This document shows positions 9,625 through 18,680 of a DNA stretch of 64,000 nucleotides, piece by piece. A model generated the notes under the pieces. It did no database searches. It saw only the letters and a program-made list of their open reading frames with translations, and was not told where the DNA came from. The position numbers and the translations under genes were made by a program. This DNA is from Spirochaetaceae bacterium (GTDB lineage Bacteria > Spirochaetota > Spirochaetia > Treponematales > Treponemataceae), in the NCBI GenBank assembly GCA_017622135.1, contig JAGARR010000011.1:62001-126000 (forward strand), given 5' to 3'. Position 1 is the first letter of the stretch; the number at the start of each line of letters is the position of its first letter.

Positions 9625-10560
9625 ATGGCAAAGACTGTTTTTCGGCCTCATGAAATCAAGACCATTGACGAGAAGGTCATGTTCAAGCTGCCCCACAGCT
9701 TTGAGCCGGAGGTGGAGGAGGTTCCTGAGATTGAGGAGCCTGTCTACGAGGGGCCCACTGCGGAGGACCTTCGTCGTGAGGCGGAGGAATTCAAGGTGCA
9801 GTGGGAGGCTGAGAAACAGCAGATGCTGCAGAAAGCCCAGGCCTCGGCAGATGAGATTGTGGCGAAGGCGGAGAAGTCTGCCTTTGAGGAGGTCAAGCGG
9901 CAGAGCGATCAGGCTCAAGTCATCAAGACCACTGCCGAGCAGGATGCCGCAGAGATTCTTCGGAAGGCAAATGAGGAGGCCGAGGCCATCATCGCCGAGG
10001 CCAATGCTCAGAAGCAGCGGATAACTGACGATGCCTACAAGGCTGGCTTTGATGAGGGCCAGGAGAAGGGATTTGCCGAGGGCAACATGGAGGCCCAACG
10101 GCTCATCGACAGACTTCACGTGATTCTTGACCGTGTCATGGACAAGCGGCAGGAGATTTTGGAGGGAACGGAGCAGCAGATTGTGGAGCTGGTTCTTCTG
10201 ATGACCCGCAAGGTGGTGAAGATTATCTCCGAGAACCAGCGGAACGTGGTGATGTCCAATGTGCTGCAGGCCCTGCGGAAGGTTCGTGGGCGTGGTGATG
10301 TGACTGTTCGGGTAAACCTGGCTGACGTAAAGCTCACTACCGAGCATACAAAGGAATTCATGGCTGCTGTGGAGAATATCAAGAATATTACCATTGCGGA
10401 GGATTCATCCATCGATCGTGGTGGCTGTATCGTGGAGACTGACTTTGGCGCCATCGATGCCCGCATTTCCAGCCAGCTGGCGGAGCTTGAGCAAAAGATT
10501 CTGGAGATTTCTCCCATCAGGACTGTGGCGAAGACCTCAGGGCTTGATTCAAAATCATGA
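9625..10560 (+). CDS. fliH: FliH, flagellar export ATPase regulator
   Basis: Stator-like partner of FliI that links it to the C-ring. 311 residues with a long coiled-coil centre rich in Glu, Ala, Lys and Gln (about 48-165) containing a small-residue helix pattern (GFDEGQEKGFAEGNMEAQR), then a compact C-terminal domain (IVELVLLMTRKVVKIISENQ; ITIAEDSSIDRGGCIVE) shared with the V/F-ATPase E/delta family. The start is 3 bases after fliG with only a short GG before it, consistent with translational coupling. Assignment rests on C-terminal domain and position. Confidence 0.9.
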   Translation: MAKTVFRPHEIKTIDEKVMFKLPHSFEPEVEEVPEIEEPVYEGPTAEDLRREAEEFKVQWEAEKQQMLQKAQASADEIVAKAEKSAFEEVKRQSDQAQVIKTTAEQDAAEILRKANEEAEAIIAEANAQKQRITDDAYKAGFDEGQEKGFAEGNMEAQRLIDRLHVILDRVMDKRQEILEGTEQQIVELVLLMTRKVVKIISENQRNVVMSNVLQALRKVRGRGDVTVRVNLADVKLTTEHTKEFMAAVENIKNITIAEDSSIDRGGCIVETDFGAIDARISSQLAELEQKILEISPIRTVAKTSGLDSKS

Positions 10561-10575
10561 TGACATGAGGCTGTA

Positions 10576-11985
10576 ATGGGCTCTTTTTTTGACAAATATA
10601 TTGACAGTATCCGCGGGACAGAGACGATCCTGTATACAGGTAAGGTGACTGCTGTCCGCGGAATGCTGATAGAAAGCTTTGGCCCTCGGTCCGTAATCGG
10701 AGAGATGTGTACCATCAAGCTGATGCGTGGCGGAGGGTCTGTTCTTGCGGAAGTGGTTGGTCTGGATGACACGACCGTTCGCCTGATGGCCTATGGTGAG
10801 ACCAAGGGAATCGAGGTGGGCTGCGAGATTGTGGCCTCTGGCCATGTGCTGCAGGTGGCGGTGGGTCCTGAACTGCTGGGGCGTGTCATCGATGCCACTG
10901 GCAAGGCCTACGACGACAAGGGTGAGGTGGTGACCAGCACCTATTATCCTGCCCTGGCAAGTCCTCCCTCGCCGTTGGATCGAAAGCCAGTTTCTGAGCG
11001 GATCATTACCGGTGTCCGGGCCATCGACTCCCTTTTGGCGGTGGCCAAGGGACAGCGTCTTGGAATATTTGCCGGTTCCGGTGTGGGAAAGTCCACACTG
11101 CTGAGTATGATTGCCCGCAACACCAATGCCGACGTGAACGTCATCGCCCTGGTGGGTGAGCGTGGACGTGAGGTGCTGGACTTCATCCACCGAGACCTGG
11201 GTGAGGAGGGACTGAAGCGTTCAGTTCTGGTGGTTTCCACCTCGGACCAAAGCTCCATTGCCCGATTGCGGGCGGCCTACACTGCCACCGCCGTTGCTGA
11301 GTATTTCCGTGACCAGGGCAAGGACGTGATGCTGATGTTCGACTCAGTGACTCGATTTGCCCATGCCCAGCGTGAGATTGGACTGGCTGCCGGAGAGCCG
11401 CCTGCCCAACGAGGATATCCTCCCAGCGTGTTCGACATGCTGCCGAAGCTGTTGGAGCGCAGTGGTACCAGCCAGAAGGGTTCCATCACCGGCTTCTACA
11501 CCGTGCTGGTGGACGGTGACGACATGGACGAGCCCATCACCGACAAGGTTCGCGGTACCTTGGACGGCCACATTGTTTTGAGCCGCAAGCTGGCCCATCG
11601 TGCCCATTTTCCTGCCATCGACATCCTCGCCAGCATCAGTCGTCTTGCAAAGCGTGTTTCTGGTCCAAATACCCAGGAGGCGGTGTTATCCATGCGGCGG
11701 AAGCTGGCCCTCTATACAGAAAATGAGGACATGATCACAGCGGGAGCTTATCAGAAGGGATCTTCTCCTGCCATCGATGATGCCATCAACAGCCATCAAG
11801 CCATTGAGGACTTCCTGATTCAAGAGGAATTCGCTCCCTCAACACTGGAGGAGACCCTCATCAGCCTTGGAAAGATTACCGGTGTAGAGATTCCCCCTGA
11901 GGAATACGGCAAGGAAGCGGTGGAGGTTGGATACCGTTCTGAGACTGACGAGCCGATTCCCTCTGTTAAGGACATGAAGGACTAG
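10576..11985 (+). CDS. fliI: FliI, flagellar export ATPase
   Basis: F1-beta-like ATPase of the flagellar type III export apparatus. 469 residues from ATG 10576 (GAGG upstream). Walker A GSGVGKST at about 169-176, the catalytic GERGREV about 20 residues later, Walker B VMLMFDSVTRFA, and the FliI/YscN signature PPAQRGYPPSVFDMLPKLLER. Lies between fliH and fliJ as in most flagellar operons. Confidence 0.97.
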   Translation: MGSFFDKYIDSIRGTETILYTGKVTAVRGMLIESFGPRSVIGEMCTIKLMRGGGSVLAEVVGLDDTTVRLMAYGETKGIEVGCEIVASGHVLQVAVGPELLGRVIDATGKAYDDKGEVVTSTYYPALASPPSPLDRKPVSERIITGVRAIDSLLAVAKGQRLGIFAGSGVGKSTLLSMIARNTNADVNVIALVGERGREVLDFIHRDLGEEGLKRSVLVVSTSDQSSIARLRAAYTATAVAEYFRDQGKDVMLMFDSVTRFAHAQREIGLAAGEPPAQRGYPPSVFDMLPKLLERSGTSQKGSITGFYTVLVDGDDMDEPITDKVRGTLDGHIVLSRKLAHRAHFPAIDILASISRLAKRVSGPNTQEAVLSMRRKLALYTENEDMITAGAYQKGSSPAIDDAINSHQAIEDFLIQEEFAPSTLEETLISLGKITGVEIPPEEYGKEAVEVGYRSETDEPIPSVKDMKD

Positions 11986-11990
11986 GGTAC

Positions 11991-12422
11991 ATGAAGCGAT
12001 TTGCCTTTTCCCTGCAGAAGATTCTTGACATTCGAGAATTTGCCGAACGACAGGCCCAGATTGAGTTGGGTCGGGCGGTGGCGGAGGTGAACCGCATCAA
12101 TAGCGACTTGGAAGCAGTGGCTCAGGAAAAGCTTCGGATGATTCATCAGAAGCAGCAGGAGATGACACTGAACGATTTTGTGGTTCGGGAAAACTACATG
12201 AAGCGGCTGGAGCTTACCAAGGAACGTCTGCTGGAGGAGTTGGCCGCCGCCCAGCTGGTGGTGGACGAGAAGCGGGAGATCTTTGCGGAGGCATTGAAGC
12301 AGCGGAAGATTCTCTCCAACCTGCGGGACAAGCAGTATGCTCAGTACAAGAAGGATGCCCTGGTGGCGGAGGACAATGCCGTTGACGACATGGTTACTGC
12401 CCGCCATGGTCGTGCCATCTAG
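11991..12422 (+). CDS. fliJ: FliJ, flagellar export chaperone/escort
   Basis: Coiled-coil stalk protein of the FliH-FliI-FliJ export ATPase complex. 143 residues, almost entirely heptad-rich helix (FSLQKILDIREFAERQAQIELGRA; then two long helices), starting 5 bases after fliI. The N-terminal F-x-LQKILDIRE pattern is common in FliJ. Sequence conservation in the family is low, so position weighs heavily. Followed by a strong terminator. Confidence 0.9.
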   Translation: MKRFAFSLQKILDIREFAERQAQIELGRAVAEVNRINSDLEAVAQEKLRMIHQKQQEMTLNDFVVRENYMKRLELTKERLLEELAAAQLVVDEKREIFAEALKQRKILSNLRDKQYAQYKKDALVAEDNAVDDMVTARHGRAI

Positions 12423-12462
12423 GATTTTTCGGATACATCTGCCGCTTCACAGAAAATGAGCG

Positions 12463-12494
12463 GGCCGCAAGATTTGCTTCTTGTGGCCTTTTTT
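12463..12494 (+). terminator. Rho-independent terminator of the flagellar operon
   Basis: Stem GGCCGCAAGA (12463-12472) with TCTTGTGGCC (12479-12488), 10 pairs including one G-U, loop of six, then six T (12489-12494). Confidence 0.9.
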
Positions 12495-12549
12495 ATTTCG
12501 GGCTGGCGGCCTGAGCCTGCTGCTGCGGAGGTCCAGCTGAGGGGATGCT

Positions 12550-12897
12550 CTACCGACAAGTCGGTGGTGCAGCGGGAAGGGTTCGGTCCGCTTCGGAACG
12601 GGGGGAGAATCGGGCCTCCACAAACTGCTCCAGCTGGGGCAGCAGCTCTCCCTTCAATGTTGAATAGGTTTCTTCCATTACATTCGAGGCATTCCGTAGA
12701 AAGAGGTCGGCGGGATGTACCTGCAGCACGTCCGCCATCTTGAACAGGAGGTCAAAGGAGGGGTACTGGCGGCCGGACTCGATGCAGCCGATGGTTCCTG
12801 GCTGGCAGTTGCAACACTCCGCCAGCTTAGCCTGGGAAAAGCCCCGCAGCCCACGGTAATACTTGAGATTCGCTATGAACGTGCTTTGATGAGACAT
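12550..12897 (-). CDS. XRE-family helix-turn-helix regulator
   Basis: A 115-residue DNA-binding protein. The HTH_3 domain spans about residues 8-65 (RGFSQAKLAECCNCQPGTIGCIESGRQ), with the usual LADVLQVHPADLF-like ending; the remaining 50 residues have no recognised ligand domain. It is divergent from the three exported proteins that follow. A TATACT -10-like element lies at 12912-12907 on its own strand, 9 bases before the ATG, and coincides with a GTTTATAC motif repeated in the intergenic region, which suggests autoregulation. No good Shine-Dalgarno is seen beyond an AGG touching the ATG. Confidence 0.85.
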   Translation of the reverse strand: MSHQSTFIANLKYYRGLRGFSQAKLAECCNCQPGTIGCIESGRQYPSFDLLFKMADVLQVHPADLFLRNASNVMEETYSTLKGELLPQLEQFVEARFSPRSEADRTLPAAPPTCR

Positions 12898-12907
12898 CCT
12901 GTACTAA

Positions 12908-13008
12908 GTATAAACAAGGTTTTTTGAGAATAAAATTGTGTGAGAACTAGTGATTTTGCATTGACACTTTGTATAAACAAGTATATGGTAGGAAACAATA
13001 GTTTATAC
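12908..13008. promoter_or_regulatory. Divergent control region with repeated GTATAAAC sites and a promoter
   Basis: GTATAAACAAG occurs at 12908-12918 and again at 12971-12981; the inverse GTTTATAC is at 13001-13008. The rightward promoter reads TTGACA (12961-12966), 17 bases, TATGGT (12984-12989). One site overlaps the regulator's own -10, one lies in the spacer of the rightward promoter and one just after its expected start. These are candidate operators for the adjacent XRE protein (inference). Confidence 0.55.
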
Positions 13009-13032
13009 AGAGTGAAAAGAGGTAAATGTAGA

Positions 13033-14046
13033 ATGAAGTGGACTCTCTGTATCCTGTACAATCGTGGGACAAAAAGGATGATTCTTGGCAAGGCACTTAC
13101 CTTTTCTGTGTATATTCTGCTTTTGGTGTTTTTTTTCTGCCCTCCAGTCCACGGTCAGGAGCGGGGGCTCCAGTTCCTGAACCATTCCGACTACATTGCC
13201 GGGAAGGGGTATGGGGAGAGTCCGGCGGCGGCTCGGCAGGCTGCCTTGGGGGAGGTGGCGGCTTTCTTTACGGCGAAGGTTGCCACGGAGACCAGTGAAT
13301 TGGTGGAGGTGTCAGACAGCAAAAGCTCCAGCCGCATGAGGCAGGAGACCTTTGTCTCCACCCAGACGGAGCTCTTTTCCGTGCGGTATGGGGAGCCGTA
13401 TTATCTGGAGGGTCAGAAGCTCTGGGAATGTGTGGCCTACATCAACCGCCGGGAGGCATGGGAAATTTACCGCCAGAAGTTCGAGCCATTGGTGGAGACC
13501 TTCGCCAGCCTTTACCGCAGTGGTGTGGCGGAGGCTGATGACTTTTCCCAGCTTCTTTCCTATTCCCGTGCCTTGGACTTTGCCCACCACAACAATCTTT
13601 CCGCAATGCAGGCTTTTGCCGCCGCCCTGTATCCTGCGGGTACGGCAGTCCTTGCCTCCTCTCTGGAAGGCCTGGCGGAGCTGGAGTCTCAGATCCGACA
13701 GACAGCGGCACGGTGCAGTGTCTCCGTGGTATGCCATCAGGACTCCGGCGGCCTTGTCCGGGGGGCTGTCTCCGGGAGACTGGAGGAGCTGGGGCTTGCG
13801 GTGGCGGAAGGGGAGGCTGCGACTGTGTATCGCTGTGACGTGACGGTGGAGGAAAACGTGCAGCAGCTGACGGGAGGAACCTTCTATACGCCGGAGGTTC
13901 GCATCTCCATAGACGACGGGCGGCGCTCTGTCTACACCCAGAGCATTTCGGTGCGGCGTGTGGGCGCCCGGAATCCCGATGTAGCCCGTCAGCGGGCTTA
14001 CAAGGCCATGGCGGAGGAAGTGAAAAAATCCTTTCTGGCGGATTAA
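13033..14046 (+). CDS. Exported LPP20-like protein of unknown function
   Basis: 337 residues from ATG 13033 (AGAGG at 13017-13021); ATG 13078 is a plausible alternative giving a shorter signal peptide. The hydrophobic stretch ALTFSVYILLLVFFFCPPVHGQ is a signal sequence, probably cut after HGQ or nearby; there is no clear lipobox Cys. The mature N-terminus has the LPP20/FlgO-like pattern: a GKG-x-x-ESPAAARQAAL helix followed by TQTELFSVRY and AYINRREAWEIYRQK, as in secreted proteins that convert amino acid-rich repeats into an alpha/beta fold. The C-terminal half (about 225-335) resembles a second alpha/beta domain ending in ARQRAYKAMAEEVKKSFL. First gene of a three-gene set downstream of the divergent control region. 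Function unknown. Confidence 0.7.
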   Translation: MKWTLCILYNRGTKRMILGKALTFSVYILLLVFFFCPPVHGQERGLQFLNHSDYIAGKGYGESPAAARQAALGEVAAFFTAKVATETSELVEVSDSKSSSRMRQETFVSTQTELFSVRYGEPYYLEGQKLWECVAYINRREAWEIYRQKFEPLVETFASLYRSGVAEADDFSQLLSYSRALDFAHHNNLSAMQAFAAALYPAGTAVLASSLEGLAELESQIRQTAARCSVSVVCHQDSGGLVRGAVSGRLEELGLAVAEGEAATVYRCDVTVEENVQQLTGGTFYTPEVRISIDDGRRSVYTQSISVRRVGARNPDVARQRAYKAMAEEVKKSFLAD

Positions 14047-14140
14047 GGCTCAGAAGGAGCTTTTGGAGTGCATTTTTCAGGAGCAGGTTGTTCCAGGAAC
14101 AGCTAGCTCCTAGGAAAAGCTATATATTTTGGAGGAAATC

Positions 14141-15166
14141 ATGACAATTTTATTGAAGAAGGCCACCTTCTTTGGTGTGGCGCTTGCGGGAATTGCGGTG
14201 CTGTGGGGCTGTGTCTCCACTGGCAGTGTTGAGTCTGGAAAGCCAGACCCCTCGTCGGGCTACAGCATTCTGGGCAAGGAGACCACGGTGGTGGACTGGG
14301 ACGGACGCACGCTGGGAGCGGAGGCTACCCCTGCCTGGCTGGCCCCTGCCAACCGGGGCGACTTCTCCGCCTTTATCCAGGCCTACAGCAAGCCTGAAAA
14401 CAGCGTGTTCAAGCGGTCCACGGGAACGGGAGCCGATGTGCGGGCTGCCACCATGCGGGCGGACATGGCCTATGCTCGGAATGTGGCCAGGGAGCTGCAG
14501 CAGTCCATCAACGTCTTTGCGGCGGAGCAGGCACGGGCAGGGAACATTGGGGACGCCACCCGCCAGGCCATAGAGGAGGTGACGCAAACCCAGTCCAATG
14601 CGGAGATTACCGGCCATGCGAAGGTGGTGGACTACTGGCAGCAGGTGATTGAGGTGGATCCCCTGACAGGAAACAAGTCCTCCCACTACATCGTCTACCA
14701 GATCTACGAGATTGACCCCAACACGTGGGCCCAGACCACGGCAAAGTATGTGAAGGAGGTCTTGGGCGGCGTTCCCGACGAACTCACCCCGGAGCAGGAC
14801 TTTGTGAAGGATCTGGTGGGCCAGATGATGGATGATGCCCGCTTCTCCACGGTGTTGAGCCAGCAGGAGGCACTGCAGAAGGCCGAGGCTGCCAAGCGGA
14901 TGGCTGACGTGCAGGCGGAGCTTGCCCCCGCCCAGCAGAAGGCGGCGGCAGAGCAGGAGCTGGCAAAGATCATGCAGGAGGGCAAGACCGAGAGCACCCA
15001 GATTGTGGCGGATGCCCGGACGGAGCAGGTGCAGGCTCAGGCCGATGCCACCAAAACGGCGTACCTTTCCGGAAACCCGGTATATACCAGCGCCGCCACA
15101 GTGACAGCGGCCGACCAGGAATGGGTTGAGGCGGAGGCCCTGGCGGCGGCAATCCTGTTCGGCTAG
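14141..15166 (+). CDS. LPP20-family lipoprotein
   Basis: 341 residues with GGAGG at 14131-14135. The signal peptide ends in a relaxed spirochetal lipobox, VLWG-C24, so the protein is probably lipid-anchored. Residues about 60-200 carry the LPP20-like region: TPAWLAPANRG, MRADMAYARNVARELQQSI, and a HYIVYQIYEI strand. The C-terminal 120 residues are an Ala/Glu/Gln-rich helix with coiled-coil character (QKAEAAKRMADVQAELAPAQQKAAAEQ), then a Thr/Ala tail. Separated by 94 bases from the preceding gene and 113 bases from the next lipoprotein, no terminator between, so likely cotranscribed. Role unknown; related proteins in other bacteria sit in the outer membrane. Confidence 0.75.
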   Translation: MTILLKKATFFGVALAGIAVLWGCVSTGSVESGKPDPSSGYSILGKETTVVDWDGRTLGAEATPAWLAPANRGDFSAFIQAYSKPENSVFKRSTGTGADVRAATMRADMAYARNVARELQQSINVFAAEQARAGNIGDATRQAIEEVTQTQSNAEITGHAKVVDYWQQVIEVDPLTGNKSSHYIVYQIYEIDPNTWAQTTAKYVKEVLGGVPDELTPEQDFVKDLVGQMMDDARFSTVLSQQEALQKAEAAKRMADVQAELAPAQQKAAAEQELAKIMQEGKTESTQIVADARTEQVQAQADATKTAYLSGNPVYTSAATVTAADQEWVEAEALAAAILFG

Positions 15167-15279
15167 GATTGGCGGCAGGAGGGGCATTTGCCTTTATGGG
15201 CAGGCTGGAGGCATTCCCGCTACGGGAGAGCCGTCGCAAACCAGACTGCCTTCACTTTCAATGATTCATGGAGGATGCG

Positions 15280-16761
15280 ATGAGGAGAATTGTTCGCTCA
15301 GGAGTGGCATGTCTGCTGGCCTTTTTGTTGTTCAGCTGCATTTCCACCGGGGAAACGGTGGAGTCCAGCCAGCAGGACCAGACGGCACTGGATGCCGGTG
15401 CGGATGATGGGCTGGTGGCCACCACCAGGGGCGGCGAGAGCTCATCCCGGACACGGGAGACTGCGGTGGAGAGCCTGTACAAGGGAGCCGGGCTGACGGT
15501 GGCGGTGCTCCCGCCGGAACTGAATGGCGGCGAGGAATGGATGCAGCAGTCCTTTCAGGACAACATCACCAGCCTGCTGGCCCGCCACACGGACATGACG
15601 GTGCTGGACCGCAAGAACGAGGATTTGATGATTGCCCAGCAGGAGCTTTCCGAGTCCGGCCTGTATTCCGAGGAGAACGCCGTGGAGATTGGCCAGATGA
15701 CCAATGCCCAGTATGTGGTGGTGGGGAGCATCCGGCGGCTCTCCACGGCCTACGAGTGCAACTTCCGGGTGAACGAGACGGCCACCAACGAGATTCGGGC
15801 CGCCAGCACCGGCCGCCATTCCCTTGGGGACATGGAGTCCGGGGCGGCCGTCCGACAGATTGTGCAAGAGCTGTTCGGCGGTCTCGGCATCCAGTTGTCG
15901 GAGGCGGAGCTGGCCGCCCTGCAGAAGAAGAATGACCTGGAGTCCACCTCCATCACCATGCTGGCAAAGGGAGCTCAGGCCCAGGCTGCGGAGGACTATA
16001 TCCAGGCTGTGCTGTACTACAACCAGGTGGAAGGAGCCTTCCAGCAGGAGGCCCAGGACAGCACCTCCCGGATGCTGTCCGCTACCCCGGAGAACCTCAC
16101 CGTCCGCCAGCGCCAGCAGTACAACCAGCTGCAGCAGGAGAAGTGGAAGAAGATTTTTGCTGACCTGCAGACATATCTGGATGAAAAACTATGGATTGGG
16201 GTGTATGACCTGAAGGTGGAAGAGGAAAATGCTACCATGAGTGAGATTTCCTATAAAGTTGCTCCAGGAGTAAAGGTTTTTGAAAATCGTAAGGCAATCA
16301 TTGTCGCAAAGAAAGTGTTGGAAGAATGGGAACAAGTTAAAAAAAATGGAGACAACAAAATTTGGATTGACGCAGCCTTTCCTTATGGCGTTTCTGTGTC
16401 TGACAATTACAACTATCGGTTTAGGTTGGGGCTATTTGATGGTGATGGAAATCTGCTCGCCGAATCCTCAATGAGTGCGTCAAAGTGGATTACCGATTTG
16501 TTCAGCAATAGCACCAGGTACGTAGTTAAGAGCCAGAAAAAATATTTTAACGATGCCAGATATGCACAAGGCAGGGACCGTTACACGTCTCCCCTTCAAG
16601 GAGCAGCATTTTACGACATACAGATTGCTGATATGAGCGAAAACACGGTGATGCCAACCGTGAGGATACTCGATGTATTGGGGCATTATGGTAATAATGG
16701 GGTCTGCAAGCTCACCCTATACTCACTGGTGGAGTGGGAGGCCCTCATGGCGGAGCGGTAG
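15280..16761 (+). CDS. CsgG/LpoB-like lipoprotein with an AT-rich C-terminal part
   Basis: 493 residues; ATG 15280 is chosen over 15268 because GGAGG at 15270-15274 fits it. Lipobox LLFS-C20. Residues about 70-210 match the CsgG/TolB-N type fold: LTVAVLPPEL, then LDRKNEDLMIAQQELSESGLYSEENAVEIGQMTNAQYVVVGSIRRL. Such proteins act as outer-membrane secretion channels (CsgG) or activators of penicillin-binding proteins (LpoB); the sequence does not decide between these. From about 16170 to 16690 the base composition turns AT-rich and codon choice changes, while the frame stays open, so the C-terminal 170 residues may have a different origin. Third member of the exported set. Confidence 0.75.
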   Translation: MRRIVRSGVACLLAFLLFSCISTGETVESSQQDQTALDAGADDGLVATTRGGESSSRTRETAVESLYKGAGLTVAVLPPELNGGEEWMQQSFQDNITSLLARHTDMTVLDRKNEDLMIAQQELSESGLYSEENAVEIGQMTNAQYVVVGSIRRLSTAYECNFRVNETATNEIRAASTGRHSLGDMESGAAVRQIVQELFGGLGIQLSEAELAALQKKNDLESTSITMLAKGAQAQAAEDYIQAVLYYNQVEGAFQQEAQDSTSRMLSATPENLTVRQRQQYNQLQQEKWKKIFADLQTYLDEKLWIGVYDLKVEEENATMSEISYKVAPGVKVFENRKAIIVAKKVLEEWEQVKKNGDNKIWIDAAFPYGVSVSDNYNYRFRLGLFDGDGNLLAESSMSASKWITDLFSNSTRYVVKSQKKYFNDARYAQGRDRYTSPLQGAAFYDIQIADMSENTVMPTVRILDVLGHYGNNGVCKLTLYSLVEWEALMAER

Positions 16762-16858
16762 GAGGAGGGGAGCGGGGGGCCATATCCTAGCTTCTCGCTC
16801 CTGTCTCCCAACTCCTCATCCTGGAATTTCGTGCTTGAACTCGCTACCGGGTGGTAGT

Positions 16859-18538
16859 CTAGTATTTAAATTCGCTGCCGCCGATGAATTCCCGGATGAT
16901 TGATTTTCCCGGCACATTGTTGGCGGAGATGGGGGAGAAGTTGTTCAGGAACCGCAGCAACCGTGATGCCTCGGCATACTCCTTCTGCAGGGGGCTGACG
17001 CAACGCAGCAGCGGTTCGGCGAATACCTTCAGCACCGGCAGCTCATAGTCCAGGGCAGTGTTCAGCATGACGTCGGCATTGTCCTGGAAGGGGAAGATGT
17101 GGAGCCGCTCCCCCCGCTGGACACTGTCCCACATGGCGATGGTGTCCGCCGCAGATTTTCCCCGGAACTGGGAGTCACGAACAATGCGGCGGATGAGGCG
17201 GTTGTCGCTGGTGGGGATGCGGTTGTGGTCATCCAGATTCAGCTGGGTCAGGGCAGACAGGTAGATCTTGAACTTGTATTCGGCAGGCACCAGGGGGGTG
17301 AGCTTGTCGTTGAGGCCGTGGATTCCCTCCAGGATCAGGATGTCCTGGGGGTCAAGGCGCATGGTCTTGCCGGTGTAGATTCGTTTCCCCTCCACAAAGT
17401 CGTAGGTGGGGAGCTTAATTTCCTTTCCGTCAAACAAATCCACCAAATCCTTGTTCAGCTGGGGCACGTCCAGGGCTTCCAGGCATTCATAATCGTACTT
17501 TCCGTCAGCATCCCGTGGAGTCATTTCCCGGTTCACATAGTAGGTGTCCAGCTCAATGACCTTGGGACGGTATCCCAGCGCCTTCAGCTGGAGGGAAAGC
17601 TTCTTGGAGGTGGTGGTCTTTCCTGAGCTAGAGGGGCCTGCAATCAGTACGGTCTTCACATTTTCCCGCTGGTGGATTTGGTCGGCGATGTCGGCGATGC
17701 ACTTTTGCTGAAAGGTCTCCACGGTGTCGATGTAGTCGGTGGTCATGCGGCGGTGGATCAAGTCGTTCACGTCTGCGGCGGAGGTGACTCCCTGCTGCTT
17801 GCCCCATTTCTTGTAGCGGGAATAGACGGCAAAGAGCTGGGGAATGTCTTCGAAGGGGGTGAGGGCGGTGGAGTCGGCGGTGGAGGGGAATCGCAACAGA
17901 AAACCCTCGCCATAGGGCATCAGGTCAAAGACAGGAGTCTTGCCGGTGGAGGGAACTAGGGGTCCAAAGTACAGGTCGCTGTAGTCGTCGATTCTGTTGA
18001 TGGTAATCTTTGGCGGACAGATGAAATTCATCTGCTTGCGGGTCTCAATCTGGCCGATGCGCTCGAACATCTCCAGTGCGTCCTGATAGGCAATGACGTC
18101 CGTCTCAATGGGAATGTCCTTGCTGATGAGCTCCTCCATCTTCTGGTGGAGCCTGTCAATGCTATCCTTGTTCAGAACCGTGCTGTCCTGGGCCTGGGTG
18201 ATGGCCTTGTCTGTCTCCAAAGTGTAGTAGTAGCCGTATCCCAGGCTGTGTCCCACCAGGAGACGTACATTGGGATAGAGCTTGTGGGCTGCCGCTGCCA
18301 GAATCAGGCAGAGGGAACGGCGATATATGGCGGAGCCTACTCTAGTGCCCAGCAGCACTGGCTCCAGGTGGGCGTTTACGTCCAGTCGGGTGGTGAGGGA
18401 ACAGATCTCATTGTTCACAACGACAGCCAGCAGCTTGTCAGGATTGGAACAAATCTTGTGGGCCAGATCAATGGCCCGGATTCCAGCTTCAGTTTGGATG
18501 GAAGTACCATCGGAAAAGGTCAATGTGATAGTCTTCAT
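16859..18538 (-). CDS. TGS-domain nucleoside (uridine) kinase
   Basis: 559 residues. An N-terminal TGS domain (about 1-65) is followed by a region like the second additional domain of threonyl-tRNA synthetase (RVGSAIYRRSLCLILAAAAHKLYP), then a uridine kinase-type P-loop domain with GPSSSGKTT at about 299-307 and LILEGIHGLND. This architecture is known from spirochetes and clostridia and is annotated as nucleoside kinase; the substrate is likely uridine/cytidine but untested. ATG 18538 is preferred to a TTG 27 bases upstream. A promoter-like pair ends 6 bases before the ATG and no Shine-Dalgarno is present, so the mRNA is probably leaderless. Confidence 0.88.
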   Translation of the reverse strand: MKTITLTFSDGTSIQTEAGIRAIDLAHKICSNPDKLLAVVVNNEICSLTTRLDVNAHLEPVLLGTRVGSAIYRRSLCLILAAAAHKLYPNVRLLVGHSLGYGYYYTLETDKAITQAQDSTVLNKDSIDRLHQKMEELISKDIPIETDVIAYQDALEMFERIGQIETRKQMNFICPPKITINRIDDYSDLYFGPLVPSTGKTPVFDLMPYGEGFLLRFPSTADSTALTPFEDIPQLFAVYSRYKKWGKQQGVTSAADVNDLIHRRMTTDYIDTVETFQQKCIADIADQIHQRENVKTVLIAGPSSSGKTTTSKKLSLQLKALGYRPKVIELDTYYVNREMTPRDADGKYDYECLEALDVPQLNKDLVDLFDGKEIKLPTYDFVEGKRIYTGKTMRLDPQDILILEGIHGLNDKLTPLVPAEYKFKIYLSALTQLNLDDHNRIPTSDNRLIRRIVRDSQFRGKSAADTIAMWDSVQRGERLHIFPFQDNADVMLNTALDYELPVLKVFAEPLLRCVSPLQKEYAEASRLLRFLNNFSPISANNVPGKSIIREFIGGSEFKY

Positions 18539-18544
18539 AGATAC

Positions 18545-18573
18545 AGTATAAACCTGGAATCCCAAATCCGCAA
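18545..18573 (-). promoter_or_regulatory. Promoter of the nucleoside kinase gene (leaderless type)
   Basis: On the minus strand TTGCGG (18573-18568), 17 bases, TATACT (18550-18545). The predicted start falls on or next to the ATG at 18538. Confidence 0.5.
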
Positions 18574-18680
18574 GGAATTGTTGGACGGGAGTTTTTTGAT
18601 GTGGCTATTTTATGAGACACAACCTATGGCTTGAGGGAATCACCTAAAACTGAAAAGTTTCCACGCAATGTACGATTTTC

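Noticed and set aside
12940..13032. N-terminal extension of the LPP20-like protein to GTG 12940
   Set aside because: It would begin upstream of the TTGACA/TATGGT promoter and put a hydrophilic leader ahead of the signal peptide.
16762..16858. Possible terminator between the CsgG-like gene and the nucleoside kinase
   Set aside because: Only a 5-bp CTACC/GGTAG stem without a T tract was found.
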